DNA of 19,548 nucleotides from Pseudomonadota bacterium (GCA_021779635.1 JAJYAH010000036.1:1-19548), one strand, 5' to 3'. Positions 1-7,352 are shown, counted from the stretch's first letter. Numbers and translations: made by a program. The notes: a model not told the origin generated them from the sequence alone.

Positions 1-62
1 ACGTCTCGGCGTTCGTGCCGCCGTCGGTCGCGGCCAGCCTCAAAGCCAAATTCGCCGGCTAG
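1..62 (+). CDS. coaD: C-terminal end of phosphopantetheine adenylyltransferase (partial, runs off left edge)
   Basis: The reading frame starting at base 3 is open from the left edge to TAG at 60-62 and encodes 19 residues (VSAFVPPSVAASLKAKFAG). This matches my recollection of the C-terminus of alphaproteobacterial CoaD, which ends in a G-D-V/I-S-x-F-V-P-x-x-V-A-x-x-L helix. CoaD makes dephospho-CoA from 4'-phosphopantetheine and ATP in the cytoplasm. Its position just upstream of the cyclophilin-queA-tgt block agrees with the order I recall in Bradyrhizobium. Only the tail is visible, so no catalytic motif can be checked. Confidence 0.65.
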   Translation, partial: VSAFVPPSVAASLKAKFAG

Positions 63-65
63 CGC

Positions 66-118
66 CTATTCCGCAAAAATGGGAACCGGTTTTGCGACAG
101 GAACAGGTGCTGCTCTCG
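66..118. repeat. Degenerate dispersed palindromic repeat after coaD
   Basis: A perfect 7-bp stem (CGCAAAA at 72-78 with TTTTGCG at 90-96) encloses an 11-base loop, ATGGGAACCGG. The core AAAATGGGAACCGGTTTT resembles the better preserved element at 11290-11334 (AAAAGTGGGCACCGGTTTT). It lies between the coaD stop and the next gene and may also serve as a transcript-end hairpin. The outer GCATGATC arms of the canonical copy are not preserved here, so family membership is likely but not certain. Confidence 0.5.
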
Positions 119-150
119 ATGATCTTCCTCATCTCTGATCCGGAGTTTTC

Positions 151-714
151 ATGATTAGAATCCTAGCTCTCGTCGCAGCCCTGATCTGTGCGGCCCCTGC
201 GATCGCCCAGCCCCTGCCGGCCAATCTCGACAAGCAGAACGCGATTGTCATCGACACCACCCAGGGCCGCATCGTCGTCAAGTTGCGAACCGACCTTGCG
301 CCGAAGCACGCCGAGCGGATCAAGCAGCTGGCGCGCGAAGGTTTTTACAACAACGTGCCGTTCCACCGCGTGATGGACGGATTCATGGCGCAGACCGGCG
401 ACGGTCAGAACTTCAACGGCACCGGCGGTTCGAAATACCCCAACCTGAAGCAGGAGTTTTCCAGCGTGCCGTTCAAGCGCGGCATCGTCGGCATGGCGCG
501 GCGCGGCGACAGCGTCGATTCCGCCAACTCCCAGTTCTTCTTCATGTTCGGCGATGCGCCCAGCCTGAACGGCCAATACACCGTGGTCGGCGAAGTGGTA
601 TCGGGCATGGACGTCATCGATAAACTGAAGAAGGCGCCCCCCGGATCGCGCGGCGGCGAGGTGACCGATCCCGACAAGATGGTGAAGGTTCAGGTCGCAT
701 CCGACATCAAGTGA
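151..714 (+). CDS. Periplasmic cyclophilin-type peptidyl-prolyl cis-trans isomerase
   Basis: 187 residues. Residues 1-19 form a signal peptide with likely cleavage at AIA|QP, so the enzyme acts in the periplasm on X-Pro bonds of folding proteins. The cyclophilin domain starts near residue 30. It carries the active-site FHRVMDGFMAQTGD (71-84, with R73 equivalent to Arg55 of human cyclophilin A), GTGGS (90-94), GMAR (114-117), NSQFFFMF (126-133) and a VVGEVVSGMDVID stretch (145-157). The tryptophan found in human cyclophilin A before the LNG loop is absent, as in many bacterial forms. GGAG at 142-145 sits 5 bases before the ATG. It is the first gene of a same-strand series with the next two genes and is paralogous to the cytosolic cyclophilin at 1148. 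Confidence 0.93.
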   Translation: MIRILALVAALICAAPAIAQPLPANLDKQNAIVIDTTQGRIVVKLRTDLAPKHAERIKQLAREGFYNNVPFHRVMDGFMAQTGDGQNFNGTGGSKYPNLKQEFSSVPFKRGIVGMARRGDSVDSANSQFFFMFGDAPSLNGQYTVVGEVVSGMDVIDKLKKAPPGSRGGEVTDPDKMVKVQVASDIK

Positions 715-731
715 GCCATGAAAGCTGAGCT

Positions 732-1184
732 ATGGCAGCGCTGCGCAACAGGCTCGTCTGTTTCGCCGCTTGGCTGCTGTTGCCGGCATGGATCGCGTCG
801 GCGCAGGCCGAGCCGGCGCGGGTCGACACCATCAAGGACGTTGTCGCAAGACTGCGCACCTGCTGGAAGCCGCCGCCGGCCTCGCGCGCCAGTCCCGGGA
901 TCGACATCACGGTGATTGTGAGTTTCAATCGGGACGGCGGTATTCTTGGGCACCCAAGGATTACCTATGAATCGGAACAGGCCACCGATAATGACCGGCT
1001 GAACTACCGCATCGCCGTCATGGAGGCGTTGCAACGCTGCACGCCGATGCCATTTACCGAAGGAATGGCCGGCGCGGTTGCCGGTCGCCCTTTCGCTGTC
1101 CAATTTCACAACCGGAAAATTCCACCACAACCTGCAGAGAAGAGAGCATGGCTGACCAAGAAAACACTTTGGAAAATACTTTGA
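732..1184 (+). CDS. Secreted protein with TonB/TolA C-terminal-like domain
   Basis: 150 residues. Residues 1-26 form a signal peptide (hydrophobic FAAWLLLPAWIASAQA, cleavage after AQA). The mature part begins with a TCWKPPP stretch followed by ITVIVSFNRDGGILGHPRIT and, near the end, a helix (IAVMEALQRCTPMPF) and a final strand. This order resembles the TonB/TolA C-terminal domain, in which a Cys-Trp-x-Pro-Pro element precedes an R/N-x-D-G-x-L strand. Function is unknown; a periplasmic protein-protein contact role is an inference. It sits between two cyclophilin genes and its last 37 bases overlap the start of the second one in another frame, which suggests coupled translation. The Shine-Dalgarno site is weak. 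An ATG at 718 is out of frame and was not used. Confidence 0.75.
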   Translation: MAALRNRLVCFAAWLLLPAWIASAQAEPARVDTIKDVVARLRTCWKPPPASRASPGIDITVIVSFNRDGGILGHPRITYESEQATDNDRLNYRIAVMEALQRCTPMPFTEGMAGAVAGRPFAVQFHNRKIPPQPAEKRAWLTKKTLWKIL

Positions 1185-1624
1185 TCCTCGAAACCACCCA
1201 GGGACCGGTCACGATCGAAATGCGCCCCGACCTTGCGCCCGGCCATGTCGCGCGGATCAAGGAACTGGTGCGCGAAGGCTTTTACGACGGCATCGTGTTC
1301 CACCGCGTGATCGAGGGCTTCATGGCGCAAACCGGATGTCCGCACGGCACCGGCACCGGCGGTTCCGGCAAGAAGCTCAAGGCCGAATTCAACAAGGAAC
1401 CGCATGTCCGCGGCACCACGTCGATGGCGCGCGCGGCAAGCCCGGATTCCGGCGACAGCCAGTTTTTCATCTGCTTCGACGATGCATCGTTCCTCGACAA
1501 CCAGTACACGGTCTGGGGCAAGGTGACCTCCGGGATGGAGAACGTCGACAAGATCAAGCGCGGCGAGCCGGTGAAGAATCCGGACAAGATCGTCAAGGCA
1601 CACATGGCGGCCGACGCGGCCTGA
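1148..1624 (+). CDS. Cytosolic cyclophilin-type peptidyl-prolyl cis-trans isomerase
   Basis: 158 residues with no signal peptide, so it should act in the cytoplasm. The whole chain is one cyclophilin domain: FHRVIEGFMAQTG (51-63, catalytic Arg R53), GTGTGGSGKKLKAEF (67-81), SMARAASPDSGDSQFFICF (92-110) and QYTVWGKVTSGMENVDKI (119-136). The length is normal for short bacterial cyclophilins. It shares long stretches with the periplasmic cyclophilin at 151, so the two are probably an old duplication in which one copy gained or lost an export signal. The start overlaps the preceding gene by 37 bases, and the purine-rich AGAGAAGAGAG before the ATG is a weak ribosome site. Confidence 0.94.
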   Translation: MADQENTLENTLILETTQGPVTIEMRPDLAPGHVARIKELVREGFYDGIVFHRVIEGFMAQTGCPHGTGTGGSGKKLKAEFNKEPHVRGTTSMARAASPDSGDSQFFICFDDASFLDNQYTVWGKVTSGMENVDKIKRGEPVKNPDKIVKAHMAADAA

Positions 1625-1646
1625 GCCTCGACCGTTGAATTTCTTC

Positions 1647-1776
1647 ACCTCTCCCCGTCGGGGAGAGGTCGCGAGCGTGGCGAGCGGGTGAGGGGCGTCT
1701 GTTCTCACGTGATCCGTACGCCCTCACCCGGAGCCCTCGCTGCGCTCAGTCTCCGACCTCTCCCCAGGGGAGAGGT
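1647..1776. repeat. Double-hairpin dispersed repeat before queA
   Basis: Two perfect hairpins sit at the ends: ACCTCTCCCCG-T-CGGGGAGAGGT at 1647-1669 and ACCTCTCCCC-A-GGGGAGAGGT at 1756-1776. Further in, GGGTGAGGG (1686-1694) pairs with CCCTCACCC (1721-1729). The left part (1647-1694) and the right part (1721-1776) are thus inverted copies of one unit of about 50 bases, able to fold into a long cruciform-like structure. Units of this type are recalled as common intergenic repeats in Bradyrhizobium. No T tract follows, so a strong intrinsic terminator is not evident, but the structure may reduce read-through from the cyclophilin genes into queA. Confidence 0.8.
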
Positions 1777-1821
1777 AAGCGGCAACGTCCCACAGGCGGC
1801 TCATGGGCCCCGAAACGCCAG

Positions 1822-2901
1822 ATGCGCACCGATCTCTTCGACTTCGAACTTCCGGCCGCCAGCATCGCGTTGCGACCGGCGAGCCCGCGCGATTCCGCGC
1901 GGCTGCTGGTCGTGCAGCCCGACGCTGTCCTGCGCGACCGCACGGTTTCCGAGTTGCCGCTGTGGCTGGAGCCCGGCGATCAGTTGGTGGTGAACGACAC
2001 CAAGGTCATCGCCGCGCAGCTCAAAGGCCGCCGCATCGGCCGGGACACCGAACCGAAGATCGAGGCGACGCTGATCAAGCGCCTCGACGGTTCGCGCTGG
2101 CAGGCGCTGGTTCGCCCGGCAAAGAAGCTGTCGCAGGGCGATACGGTGCGCTTCGGTAACGAGGGCAGAGTCTGTCTCCTTGGCCATCTCGATGCGCAGG
2201 TCGAACACAAGGGCGACGACGGCGAGATCACGCTTTCCTTCTCATTTCATGGGCCCGCGCTCGATCAGGCCATCGCCGATCTCGGCGCGCCGCCGCTGCC
2301 GCCCTACATTGCCTCCAGGCGTGCCGCCGACGAGCGCGATGCCGCCGACTACCAGACCATGTTTGCGGCCAACGAGGGCGCGGTCGCCGCCCCGACCGCG
2401 GGATTGCATTTTACGCCCGGGCTGGAAGCCGCGTTGCGCGGGCGCGGGATCGGGATTCACCGGATCACGCTGCATGTCGGGGCAGGGACCTTCCTGCCGG
2501 TCAAGACCGATGACACCGCCGGGCATAAGATGCACGCCGAATGGGGCGTGATCTCCCGCGACTGCGCCGACGCGCTGAACCAGGCCAGGGCCGAGGGCGG
2601 CCGCGTCGTCGCCGTCGGCACCACCTCGCTGCGGCTACTGGAAAGCGCCACCGCGGACGACGGCACCATCGAGCCGTTCGCGGGCGAGACCGCGATTTTC
2701 ATCACGCCCGGTTATCGTTTTCGGGCGGTCGATATTCTCCTGACCAATTTTCATCTGCCGCGGTCGACGCTGTTCATGCTGGTATCGGCCTTCAGCGGTC
2801 TCGACACCATGAAGCACGCCTACGCCCATGCAATCGCCAGCGGCTACCGGTTCTATTCCTATGGCGACGCCTGCCTGCTGTTTCGTGATAAGTCCAACTG
2901 A
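1822..2901 (+). CDS. queA: S-adenosylmethionine:tRNA ribosyltransferase-isomerase
   Basis: 359 residues, normal for QueA. The enzyme transfers and rearranges the ribosyl part of S-adenosylmethionine onto preQ1 at tRNA position 34, giving epoxyqueuosine. Family signatures are [11 protein letters not shown] at the start, [12 protein letters not shown] (56-67), [15 protein letters not shown] (184-198), [14 protein letters not shown] (218-231), HKMHAEW (235-241), [10 protein letters not shown] (266-275) and [23 protein letters not shown] (304-326). The start was chosen because the family begins with M-x-x-x-x-F-D-F-x-L-P; no clear Shine-Dalgarno site precedes it. The stop TGA overlaps the ATG of tgt by one base (TGATG), so translation of the two is probably coupled. 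A double-hairpin repeat lies just upstream. Confidence 0.97.
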   Translation: MRTDLFDFELPAASIALRPASPRDSARLLVVQPDAVLRDRTVSELPLWLEPGDQLVVNDTKVIAAQLKGRRIGRDTEPKIEATLIKRLDGSRWQALVRPAKKLSQGDTVRFGNEGRVCLLGHLDAQVEHKGDDGEITLSFSFHGPALDQAIADLGAPPLPPYIASRRAADERDAADYQTMFAANEGAVAAPTAGLHFTPGLEAALRGRGIGIHRITLHVGAGTFLPVKTDDTAGHKMHAEWGVISRDCADALNQARAEGGRVVAVGTTSLRLLESATADDGTIEPFAGETAIFITPGYRFRAVDILLTNFHLPRSTLFMLVSAFSGLDTMKHAYAHAIASGYRFYSYGDACLLFRDKSN

Positions 2902-4034
2902 TGATCTCAGCCAATCATTTCAAACTGCTCGGGCGTGACGGCGAGGCGCGCACCGGGCGGCTGACGACGCCGCATGGCGTGGTGCGAACGCCCGCCTTCA
3001 TGCCGGTCGGCACCGCGGGCGCGATGAAGGGCATGCATTGGCGGGAGGTGCGCGAGGCCGGCTCCGATATCGTGCTCGGCAACACCTACCATTTGATGCT
3101 GCGGCCGGGTGCCGAGCGCGTCGCCGCCCTCGGCGGTCTGCAGCACTTTACCGGCTGGCGGGGCCCGATGCTGACCGACTCCGGCGGCTTCCAGGTGATG
3201 TCGCTGGCAGAGCTGCGCAAGGTGAGCGAAAGCGCCGTGACCTTTCGCTCGCACATCGACGGCGCCAAGGTCGAATTGTCGCCGGAGCGTTCGATCGAAG
3301 TGCAGCGGCTGCTCGGCTCCGACATTGCCATGCAGATGGATGAATGCGTGCGGCTGCCGGCGGAGCGCGGCGACATCGAGCGGGCGATGCAATTGTCGTT
3401 GCGCTGGGCGGAGCGCAGCAAGCGGGCCTTCGAGACCGCGCCGGACGGATATATGCTGTTCGGGATCGCGCAGGGCGGCGACCTGCCCGACCTGCGCCGC
3501 GCCAGCGCGCGGGGCCTGACCGACATCGGCTTTCACGGCTACGCCATCGGGGGCCTTGCGGTCGGCGAACCGCAAGCGGTGATGCTCGGGATGATCGAGG
3601 AGGTGGTCCCGATCCTGCCGCAGGATCGTCCGAGGTATTTGATGGGCGTCGGCACGCCCGAAGACATGCTGGAGGCGGTCGCCCGCGGCGTCGATATGTT
3701 TGATTGCGTGATGCCGACCCGCAACGGCCGTCACGGGATGGCGTTCACGCGGTTCGGCCAGATCAACCTGCGCAACGCCCGGCACGTCGACGATCCGAGG
3801 CCGCTCGACGAGGAAAGCCCATGGCCGTCGACATCCGGCTATGCGCGCGCCTATCTGCACCACCTTGTGAAATCAGGCGAGACGCTGGGCGCGATGCTGT
3901 TGTCGGAAATCAACGTCGCGTATTATCAGCGGCTGATGCACGACGTCAGGGACGCGATCTCAAAAGGTACGTTCGAGGAGTTTCGCGATCGCACGCGCGC
4001 CGATTGGGCAAGGGGTGACATCGCGCCGCGCTGA
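2901..4034 (+). CDS. tgt: tRNA-guanine transglycosylase (queuine tRNA-ribosyltransferase)
   Basis: 377 residues, the usual length. It exchanges guanine 34 of Asp, Asn, His and Tyr tRNAs for preQ1, the step before QueA. Visible motifs are RTPAFMPVGTAGAMKG (29-44), the substrate-binding LTDSGGFQVMS (91-101, with D93), GIAQGG (188-193), IGGLAVGE (216-223) and the nucleophile region MFDCVMPTRNGR (266-277, D268). The odd part is the zinc site. Family members have C-x-C-x-x-C in a P-L-D-x-x-C segment before the R-A-Y-L-H-H-L motif. Here that segment reads PLDEESPWPSTSGYARAYLHHL, so the three Cys positions are S306, W308 and T311, while the His motif stays. The frame is intact on both sides. It overlaps queA by one base. 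Confidence 0.96.
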   Translation: MISANHFKLLGRDGEARTGRLTTPHGVVRTPAFMPVGTAGAMKGMHWREVREAGSDIVLGNTYHLMLRPGAERVAALGGLQHFTGWRGPMLTDSGGFQVMSLAELRKVSESAVTFRSHIDGAKVELSPERSIEVQRLLGSDIAMQMDECVRLPAERGDIERAMQLSLRWAERSKRAFETAPDGYMLFGIAQGGDLPDLRRASARGLTDIGFHGYAIGGLAVGEPQAVMLGMIEEVVPILPQDRPRYLMGVGTPEDMLEAVARGVDMFDCVMPTRNGRHGMAFTRFGQINLRNARHVDDPRPLDEESPWPSTSGYARAYLHHLVKSGETLGAMLLSEINVAYYQRLMHDVRDAISKGTFEEFRDRTRADWARGDIAPR

Positions 4035-4052
4035 GACATTGCACCGCGCTGA
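4017..4052 (+). repeat. 18-bp imperfect tandem duplication across the tgt stop codon
   Basis: GACATCGCGCCGCGCTGA (4017-4034) is followed directly by GACATTGCACCGCGCTGA (4035-4052). The first copy encodes the last residues of Tgt, D-I-A-P-R-stop. The second copy, in the same frame, would read D-I-A-P-R-stop again, and its two differences (ATC to ATT, GCG to GCA) are both synonymous. Confidence 0.85.
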
Positions 4053-4095
4053 AATGCCGCGCCCCAAAAACCAGCAAGCTTAATAGCCAGAAAGC

Positions 4096-4311
4096 CTAGT
4101 TGCAGGCCAAGCGCCTGAGCGCGTGCTTGGTCACGAAGCCATAGCCGCAAGTGTCGCAGGTCCAGAGATAGCTGATGACATTTTCGGAAATATAAGCTGA
4201 CGCTTCCGCAGCCACCATGGAATCCGCACAAACCGGGCAGGTCGGTAGATCGCATCCACGCGGGTCGGGATGACGCGCGACGGTCGACAGGATTTCAGCA
4301 ATTGCTGGCAT
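4096..4311 (-). CDS. Small double-CxxC (zinc-ribbon-like) protein
   Basis: 71 residues from an ATG whose complement is at 4309-4311. AAGGAGG lies just upstream with 5 bases of spacing, which decides this start over an upstream in-frame ATG. It contains C-P-V-C (25-28) and C-D-T-C (52-55), placed as in a two-knuckle zinc ribbon, followed by a C-terminal KHALRRLACN tail. It has no signal peptide or membrane helix, so it is probably cytoplasmic. The family is not recognised; possible roles are nucleic-acid or protein contact through a zinc knuckle, or a redox-active thiol protein. It is transcribed divergently from the cysteine synthase gene, with 222 bases between the two starts. Confidence 0.75.
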   Translation of the reverse strand: MPAIAEILSTVARHPDPRGCDLPTCPVCADSMVAAEASAYISENVISYLWTCDTCGYGFVTKHALRRLACN

Positions 4312-4533
4312 CGTGACCTCCTTGCGATCTGAACCTGACTTCACCATACACCAGTTTCTTTGACGATGTCGCAACACAAATGCGTTGGTTTGAAGTTATT
4401 TGTCCGCCGTCGAATTTTGCATCGCAGCGAACGCGCGCGCCTTGATGAATTCCGGCTTGCATGCGGGCCTGAGCTGCCCCTAATGAAGCAGGGGGTTCTA
4501 ACTTCTCACACATTGTTGCCAAAGGAGTCTTTC

Positions 4534-5511
4534 ATGGACGCATCGTCAGCGACGAGTGCAGTGCACCGTCCGGGCCGGGGCCGTGTTTTCGACAGCATCG
4601 TCGAGGCGATCGGCGATACGCCGATCGTCCGCTTGCGAACGCTGCCGAAACAGCACGGAGCGCATGCGACAATTCTCGCTAAATTGGAATACTTCAATCC
4701 CGCGGCGAGCGTGAAGGACCGCATTGGTGCGGCGATGATCATTGCCATGGAAAAGGCGGGCGTGATCCATGCCGATACCGTGCTGATCGAGCCGACGTCG
4801 GGAAATACCGGGATCGCGCTGGCCTTTGTCGCCGCATCGCGCGGCTATCGGCTGAAGCTGGTGATGCCGGAATCGATGTCGATCGAGCGGCGCAAGATGC
4901 TGGCGTTCCTTGGCGCCGAAATCGTTCTGACGCCGGCCGCCCAGGGCATGAAGGGCTCGATCGCCGCCGCCGAAGAGCTGGTGCGCACCACGCCGAACGC
5001 GGTGATGCCGCAGCAGTTCAAGAACCTCGCCAATCCCGAAATCCACCGCCGCACCACCGCCGAGGAAATCTGGAACGACACCGGCGGCCATATCGATTTC
5101 TTCGTGGCCGGGGTCGGTACCGGCGGTACCATCACCGGCGTGGGCCAGGTGCTGAAGCCGCGCAAGCCCTCGTTGCGGGTCGTGGCGGTCGAGCCCGAAG
5201 AGAGCCCGGTGCTGTCCGGCGGCCAGCATTCGCCGCACAAGATTCAGGGACTTGGCGCAGGCTTCGTTCCGGACATCCTCGACCGTTCGGTGATCGACGA
5301 GATCGTGAAGGTCAATAGCTCAACCGCGATCGAAACCGCGCGCGCGCTGGCGCGTCATGAGGGTATTCCCGGCGGCATTTCTTCCGGTGCCGCGATCGCC
5401 GCCGCGCTGGCGATCGGCAAACGTCCGGAAAGCGCCGGCAAGACCATCCTTGCGATCGTGCCGTCATTCGCCGAGCGCTATCTGTCGACGGCGCTGTTCG
5501 AGGGAATTTGA
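4534..5511 (+). CDS. cysK: Cysteine synthase (O-acetylserine sulfhydrylase), PLP enzyme
   Basis: 325 residues from the ATG at 4534, preceded by AAAGGAG at 4521-4527. The frame is open further upstream but without family-like sequence, so the upstream ATG was not used. It makes L-cysteine from O-acetylserine and sulfide in the cytoplasm. Motifs are [10 protein letters not shown] (25-34), [11 protein letters not shown] (55-65, PLP Schiff-base lysine K61), [11 protein letters not shown] (86-96), the phosphate-binding GTGGT (195-199), [12 protein letters not shown] (219-230) and [11 protein letters not shown] (277-287). The N-terminal 20 residues before the family start are extra and low in complexity. 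CysK, CysM and cystathionine beta-synthase-like proteins share these motifs, so the exact substrate is likely but not proven. A small BrnA-like gene follows after 2 bases. Confidence 0.92.
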   Translation: MDASSATSAVHRPGRGRVFDSIVEAIGDTPIVRLRTLPKQHGAHATILAKLEYFNPAASVKDRIGAAMIIAMEKAGVIHADTVLIEPTSGNTGIALAFVAASRGYRLKLVMPESMSIERRKMLAFLGAEIVLTPAAQGMKGSIAAAEELVRTTPNAVMPQQFKNLANPEIHRRTTAEEIWNDTGGHIDFFVAGVGTGGTITGVGQVLKPRKPSLRVVAVEPEESPVLSGGQHSPHKIQGLGAGFVPDILDRSVIDEIVKVNSSTAIETARALARHEGIPGGISSGAAIAAALAIGKRPESAGKTILAIVPSFAERYLSTALFEGI

Positions 5512-5513
5512 GC

Positions 5514-5753
5514 ATGCCAGACCAACCGAGACGACCGAGAACCCTGAACGACGCCCGCACCGAAGCCGAGGCCGCGTTCAAGAAGACCACCACCAAGATT
5601 CCGGACTTGCCGCCGAGGAAAACAGCGCTTCCGAACGTCAAGGAGCTGGTTTCACTGCGGATCGATCAGGACGTTCTTGAACACTTCCAGGAGGGCGGCC
5701 CGGGCTGGCAGGAACGGATCAATGACGCGCTCCGAAAAGCGGCGGGGAAGTGA
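5514..5753 (+). CDS. BrnA-like ribbon-helix-helix antitoxin family protein, no toxin partner
   Basis: 79 residues starting at the ATG 2 bases after the cysK stop, so it is probably co-transcribed and translationally coupled. A basic, disordered N-terminal half (PRRPRTLNDARTEAEAAFKK) is followed by LVSLRIDQDVLEHFQ and GPGWQERINDALRKAA (about 45-77). This matches the C-terminal ribbon-helix-helix part of the BrnA/DUF4415 family, where the pattern is V-x-(I/L)-R-(L/I)-D-x-D-V-L-x-x-F-x-x-x-G-x-G-(W/Y)-Q-x-R-I-N. BrnA normally represses its own operon and neutralises the RNase BrnT. No BrnT-like ORF is present on either side; cysK lies before it and a convergent permease after it. It may therefore be a domesticated DNA-binding protein. 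Confidence 0.8.
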   Translation: MPDQPRRPRTLNDARTEAEAAFKKTTTKIPDLPPRKTALPNVKELVSLRIDQDVLEHFQEGGPGWQERINDALRKAAGK

Positions 5754-5795
5754 ACCTGATGCAATAATGCCCGCCGCTGGATCAGGTCGACTTAC

Positions 5796-6674
5796 TCAGG
5801 TTCCCGCGCGCGCCGGCACCGGATCGGCTGGCTTCAGGTTCAGAAGATTGCCGGCGAGGATCAAGGTAGCGCCCAGCACCGTGAACAGGTCCAGCCGCTC
5901 CGAATAGACCAGCCAGCCGACGGTGGCGGTCAACGGAACCCGCAGGAAATCCATCGGCACCACGACCGTTGCGTCGGTGTACAGCATCGCGCGCGCCATG
6001 CAGTAATGCGAAAATGTGCCGCAGAATGCGATCACGACGATCCAGCCCCAGGCATAGGCGGACGGCCGGATCCAGACATAGAGCGTCGGGAAAAATCCGG
6101 CCGCGGACTGGATCACCAGCATCCAGAAAACAATGGCAAGGGTATTTTCGGTGCGGGTCAGGGACTTCATCATGGTGACGGAAATGCCGAATCCGACGGC
6201 CGCGGCGAGCGCAATCAGCTGGCCCGGATTGATCTCGCCGGTCGCCGGCCGGACAATGATGATGACGCCGGCCACTCCGAGCACGATCGCCGAAATTTTC
6301 CACACCGTCATGCGCTCGCCGAGAAAGCTCGCGGCAAGAATGGCGGTCCAGATCGGCATGGTGAATTCGATCGCCACCACCTGACCGAGCGGAATCAGGG
6401 TGAGCGCGAAGAACCAGCCGAGCTGTGCGCCATAGTGAATGAGATTGCGTCCGACATGTTGCAGCGGCCGCGACGTCTTCATGACCGCGAAACCGCCGTT
6501 GATGCGGATCAACGGGTACAGCATGAAGAAGGCGATGACCGAGCGCAGCTCCATGATCTGGAACACATTCAGTTCGCGCGTCGTCTCGCGACCCGCCACC
6601 ACCAGGATCAGCAACAGGGCGAGCCAGCCGGCCATCCATAGTGCGGCCCTAGGTTTGGAAGGTGTTCGGTCCAT
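5796..6674 (-). CDS. DMT superfamily (EamA) permease
   Basis: 292 residues from the ATG complement at 6672-6674. An upstream in-frame ATG would add 29 residues rich in Pro and Arg and is less likely; no start has a good Shine-Dalgarno site. The chain is almost entirely hydrophobic, with about ten membrane helices arranged as two EamA repeats. Typical signs are the SRPLQHVGRNLIHYGAQ and FALTLIPLGQVVAIEFTMPIW segments at the end of repeat 1, FLGERMTVWKISAIVLGVAG in the helix pair that closes it, and the matching WLVYSERLDLFTVLGATLIL at the end of repeat 2. Family members export or import small metabolites, often amino acids; the substrate cannot be read from sequence. It converges on the BrnA-like gene and diverges from the RidA-like gene. 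Confidence 0.9.
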   Translation of the reverse strand: MDRTPSKPRAALWMAGWLALLLILVVAGRETTRELNVFQIMELRSVIAFFMLYPLIRINGGFAVMKTSRPLQHVGRNLIHYGAQLGWFFALTLIPLGQVVAIEFTMPIWTAILAASFLGERMTVWKISAIVLGVAGVIIIVRPATGEINPGQLIALAAAVGFGISVTMMKSLTRTENTLAIVFWMLVIQSAAGFFPTLYVWIRPSAYAWGWIVVIAFCGTFSHYCMARAMLYTDATVVVPMDFLRVPLTATVGWLVYSERLDLFTVLGATLILAGNLLNLKPADPVPARAGT

Positions 6675-6866
6675 CGCAGGGAATAGCCGGGGCATGCCGC
6701 GCGGGCGCGGGGAAAGGTCGGGGAAAGCGGCCGGTATCGGCGACCCCTTTCGGATTTGCAACGGGCAAATATGCCGATGCAGTGATGCGCCGCATCGAAT
6801 TTCGATGTGGGAGCGGCGGCCCGATCGGTGCTAAAGGATCGGTTCTCGTCTTTGGAGAACCTGCTG

Positions 6867-7265
6867 ATGCGCACTCTGCAACCGGCCGAATGGTCAAAGC
6901 CGCGCGGCTTTTCGCACGGCGTCGAGGTCGATGGTCCGGGCCGATGGATCGTCCTTGCGGGCCAGACCGGAGGCGACGAGAAGGGCGAATATCAACCGGA
7001 CATGGCCGGTCAGGTCGGGGTGGCCCTGCGACGGATCATCAAGCTGCTCGCCGAGGCCGGGGCGGGCCCCGAGCACATCGTCCGGCTGACCTGGTACCTG
7101 ACGAGCCGCAGTGAATACGAAGCCGCAGGCGCCGGCATCGGCGCGGCCTGGCGCGAGACGCTGGGACGAAATTTCCCGCCCTCGACGCTGCTTTACATCG
7201 GCGGTCTGGTCGATATCCGCGCGAAGGTCGAGATCGAGGTTACCGCGTTCGTGCCGGCGGCGTAG
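6867..7265 (+). CDS. RidA/YjgF/UK114 family protein lacking the catalytic arginine
   Basis: 132 residues from the ATG at 6867, with GGAGA at 6855-6859 eight bases upstream. The fold is the small chorismate-mutase-like RidA barrel: WIVLAGQTGGDEKGEY (27-42), ALRRIIKLLAEAGAGPEHIVRLTWYLT (53-79) and FPPSTLLYIGGL (103-114), then VEIEVTAFVP (121-130). Canonical RidA deaminates reactive enamine and imine intermediates using an arginine in F-P-A-R-S/T. Here the aligned residue is S106 (F-P-P-S-T). The protein therefore probably belongs to one of the Rid subfamilies without deaminase activity, and its substrate is unknown. It is divergent from the EamA permease, 192 bases away. Confidence 0.88.
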   Translation: MRTLQPAEWSKPRGFSHGVEVDGPGRWIVLAGQTGGDEKGEYQPDMAGQVGVALRRIIKLLAEAGAGPEHIVRLTWYLTSRSEYEAAGAGIGAAWRETLGRNFPPSTLLYIGGLVDIRAKVEIEVTAFVPAA

Positions 7266-7280
7266 GCCGGCCAGGCAAGC

Positions 7281-7310
7281 GGTGCTGCGCATCGATTTTG
7301 GCGCAGCACC
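7281..7310 (+). terminator. Hairpin downstream of the RidA-like gene
   Basis: GGTGCTGCGC (7281-7290) and GCGCAGCACC (7301-7310) form a perfect 10-bp stem with a 10-base loop, 15 bases after the stop codon. No T run follows, so its efficiency as an intrinsic terminator is uncertain. Confidence 0.55.
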
Positions 7311-7352
7311 GGATTCGCGGGAAGAAATCGCGTCAAGAAACGGATGAGGCCG

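Noticed and set aside
163..576. Long minus-strand frame antisense to the periplasmic cyclophilin gene
   Set aside because: It lies wholly inside a gene with strong family motifs, and its product is the His/Asp/Arg-rich type seen opposite GC-rich codons.
2907..3863. 318-codon minus-strand frame opposite tgt
   Set aside because: It is a shadow of tgt with Arg/His/Gln-rich low-complexity product and no domain; length is due to high GC.
5754..5787. ACCTGAT/ATCAGGT inverted repeat between convergent genes
   Set aside because: Only 7 bp with a 20-base loop and no T tract; too weak to call a terminator.
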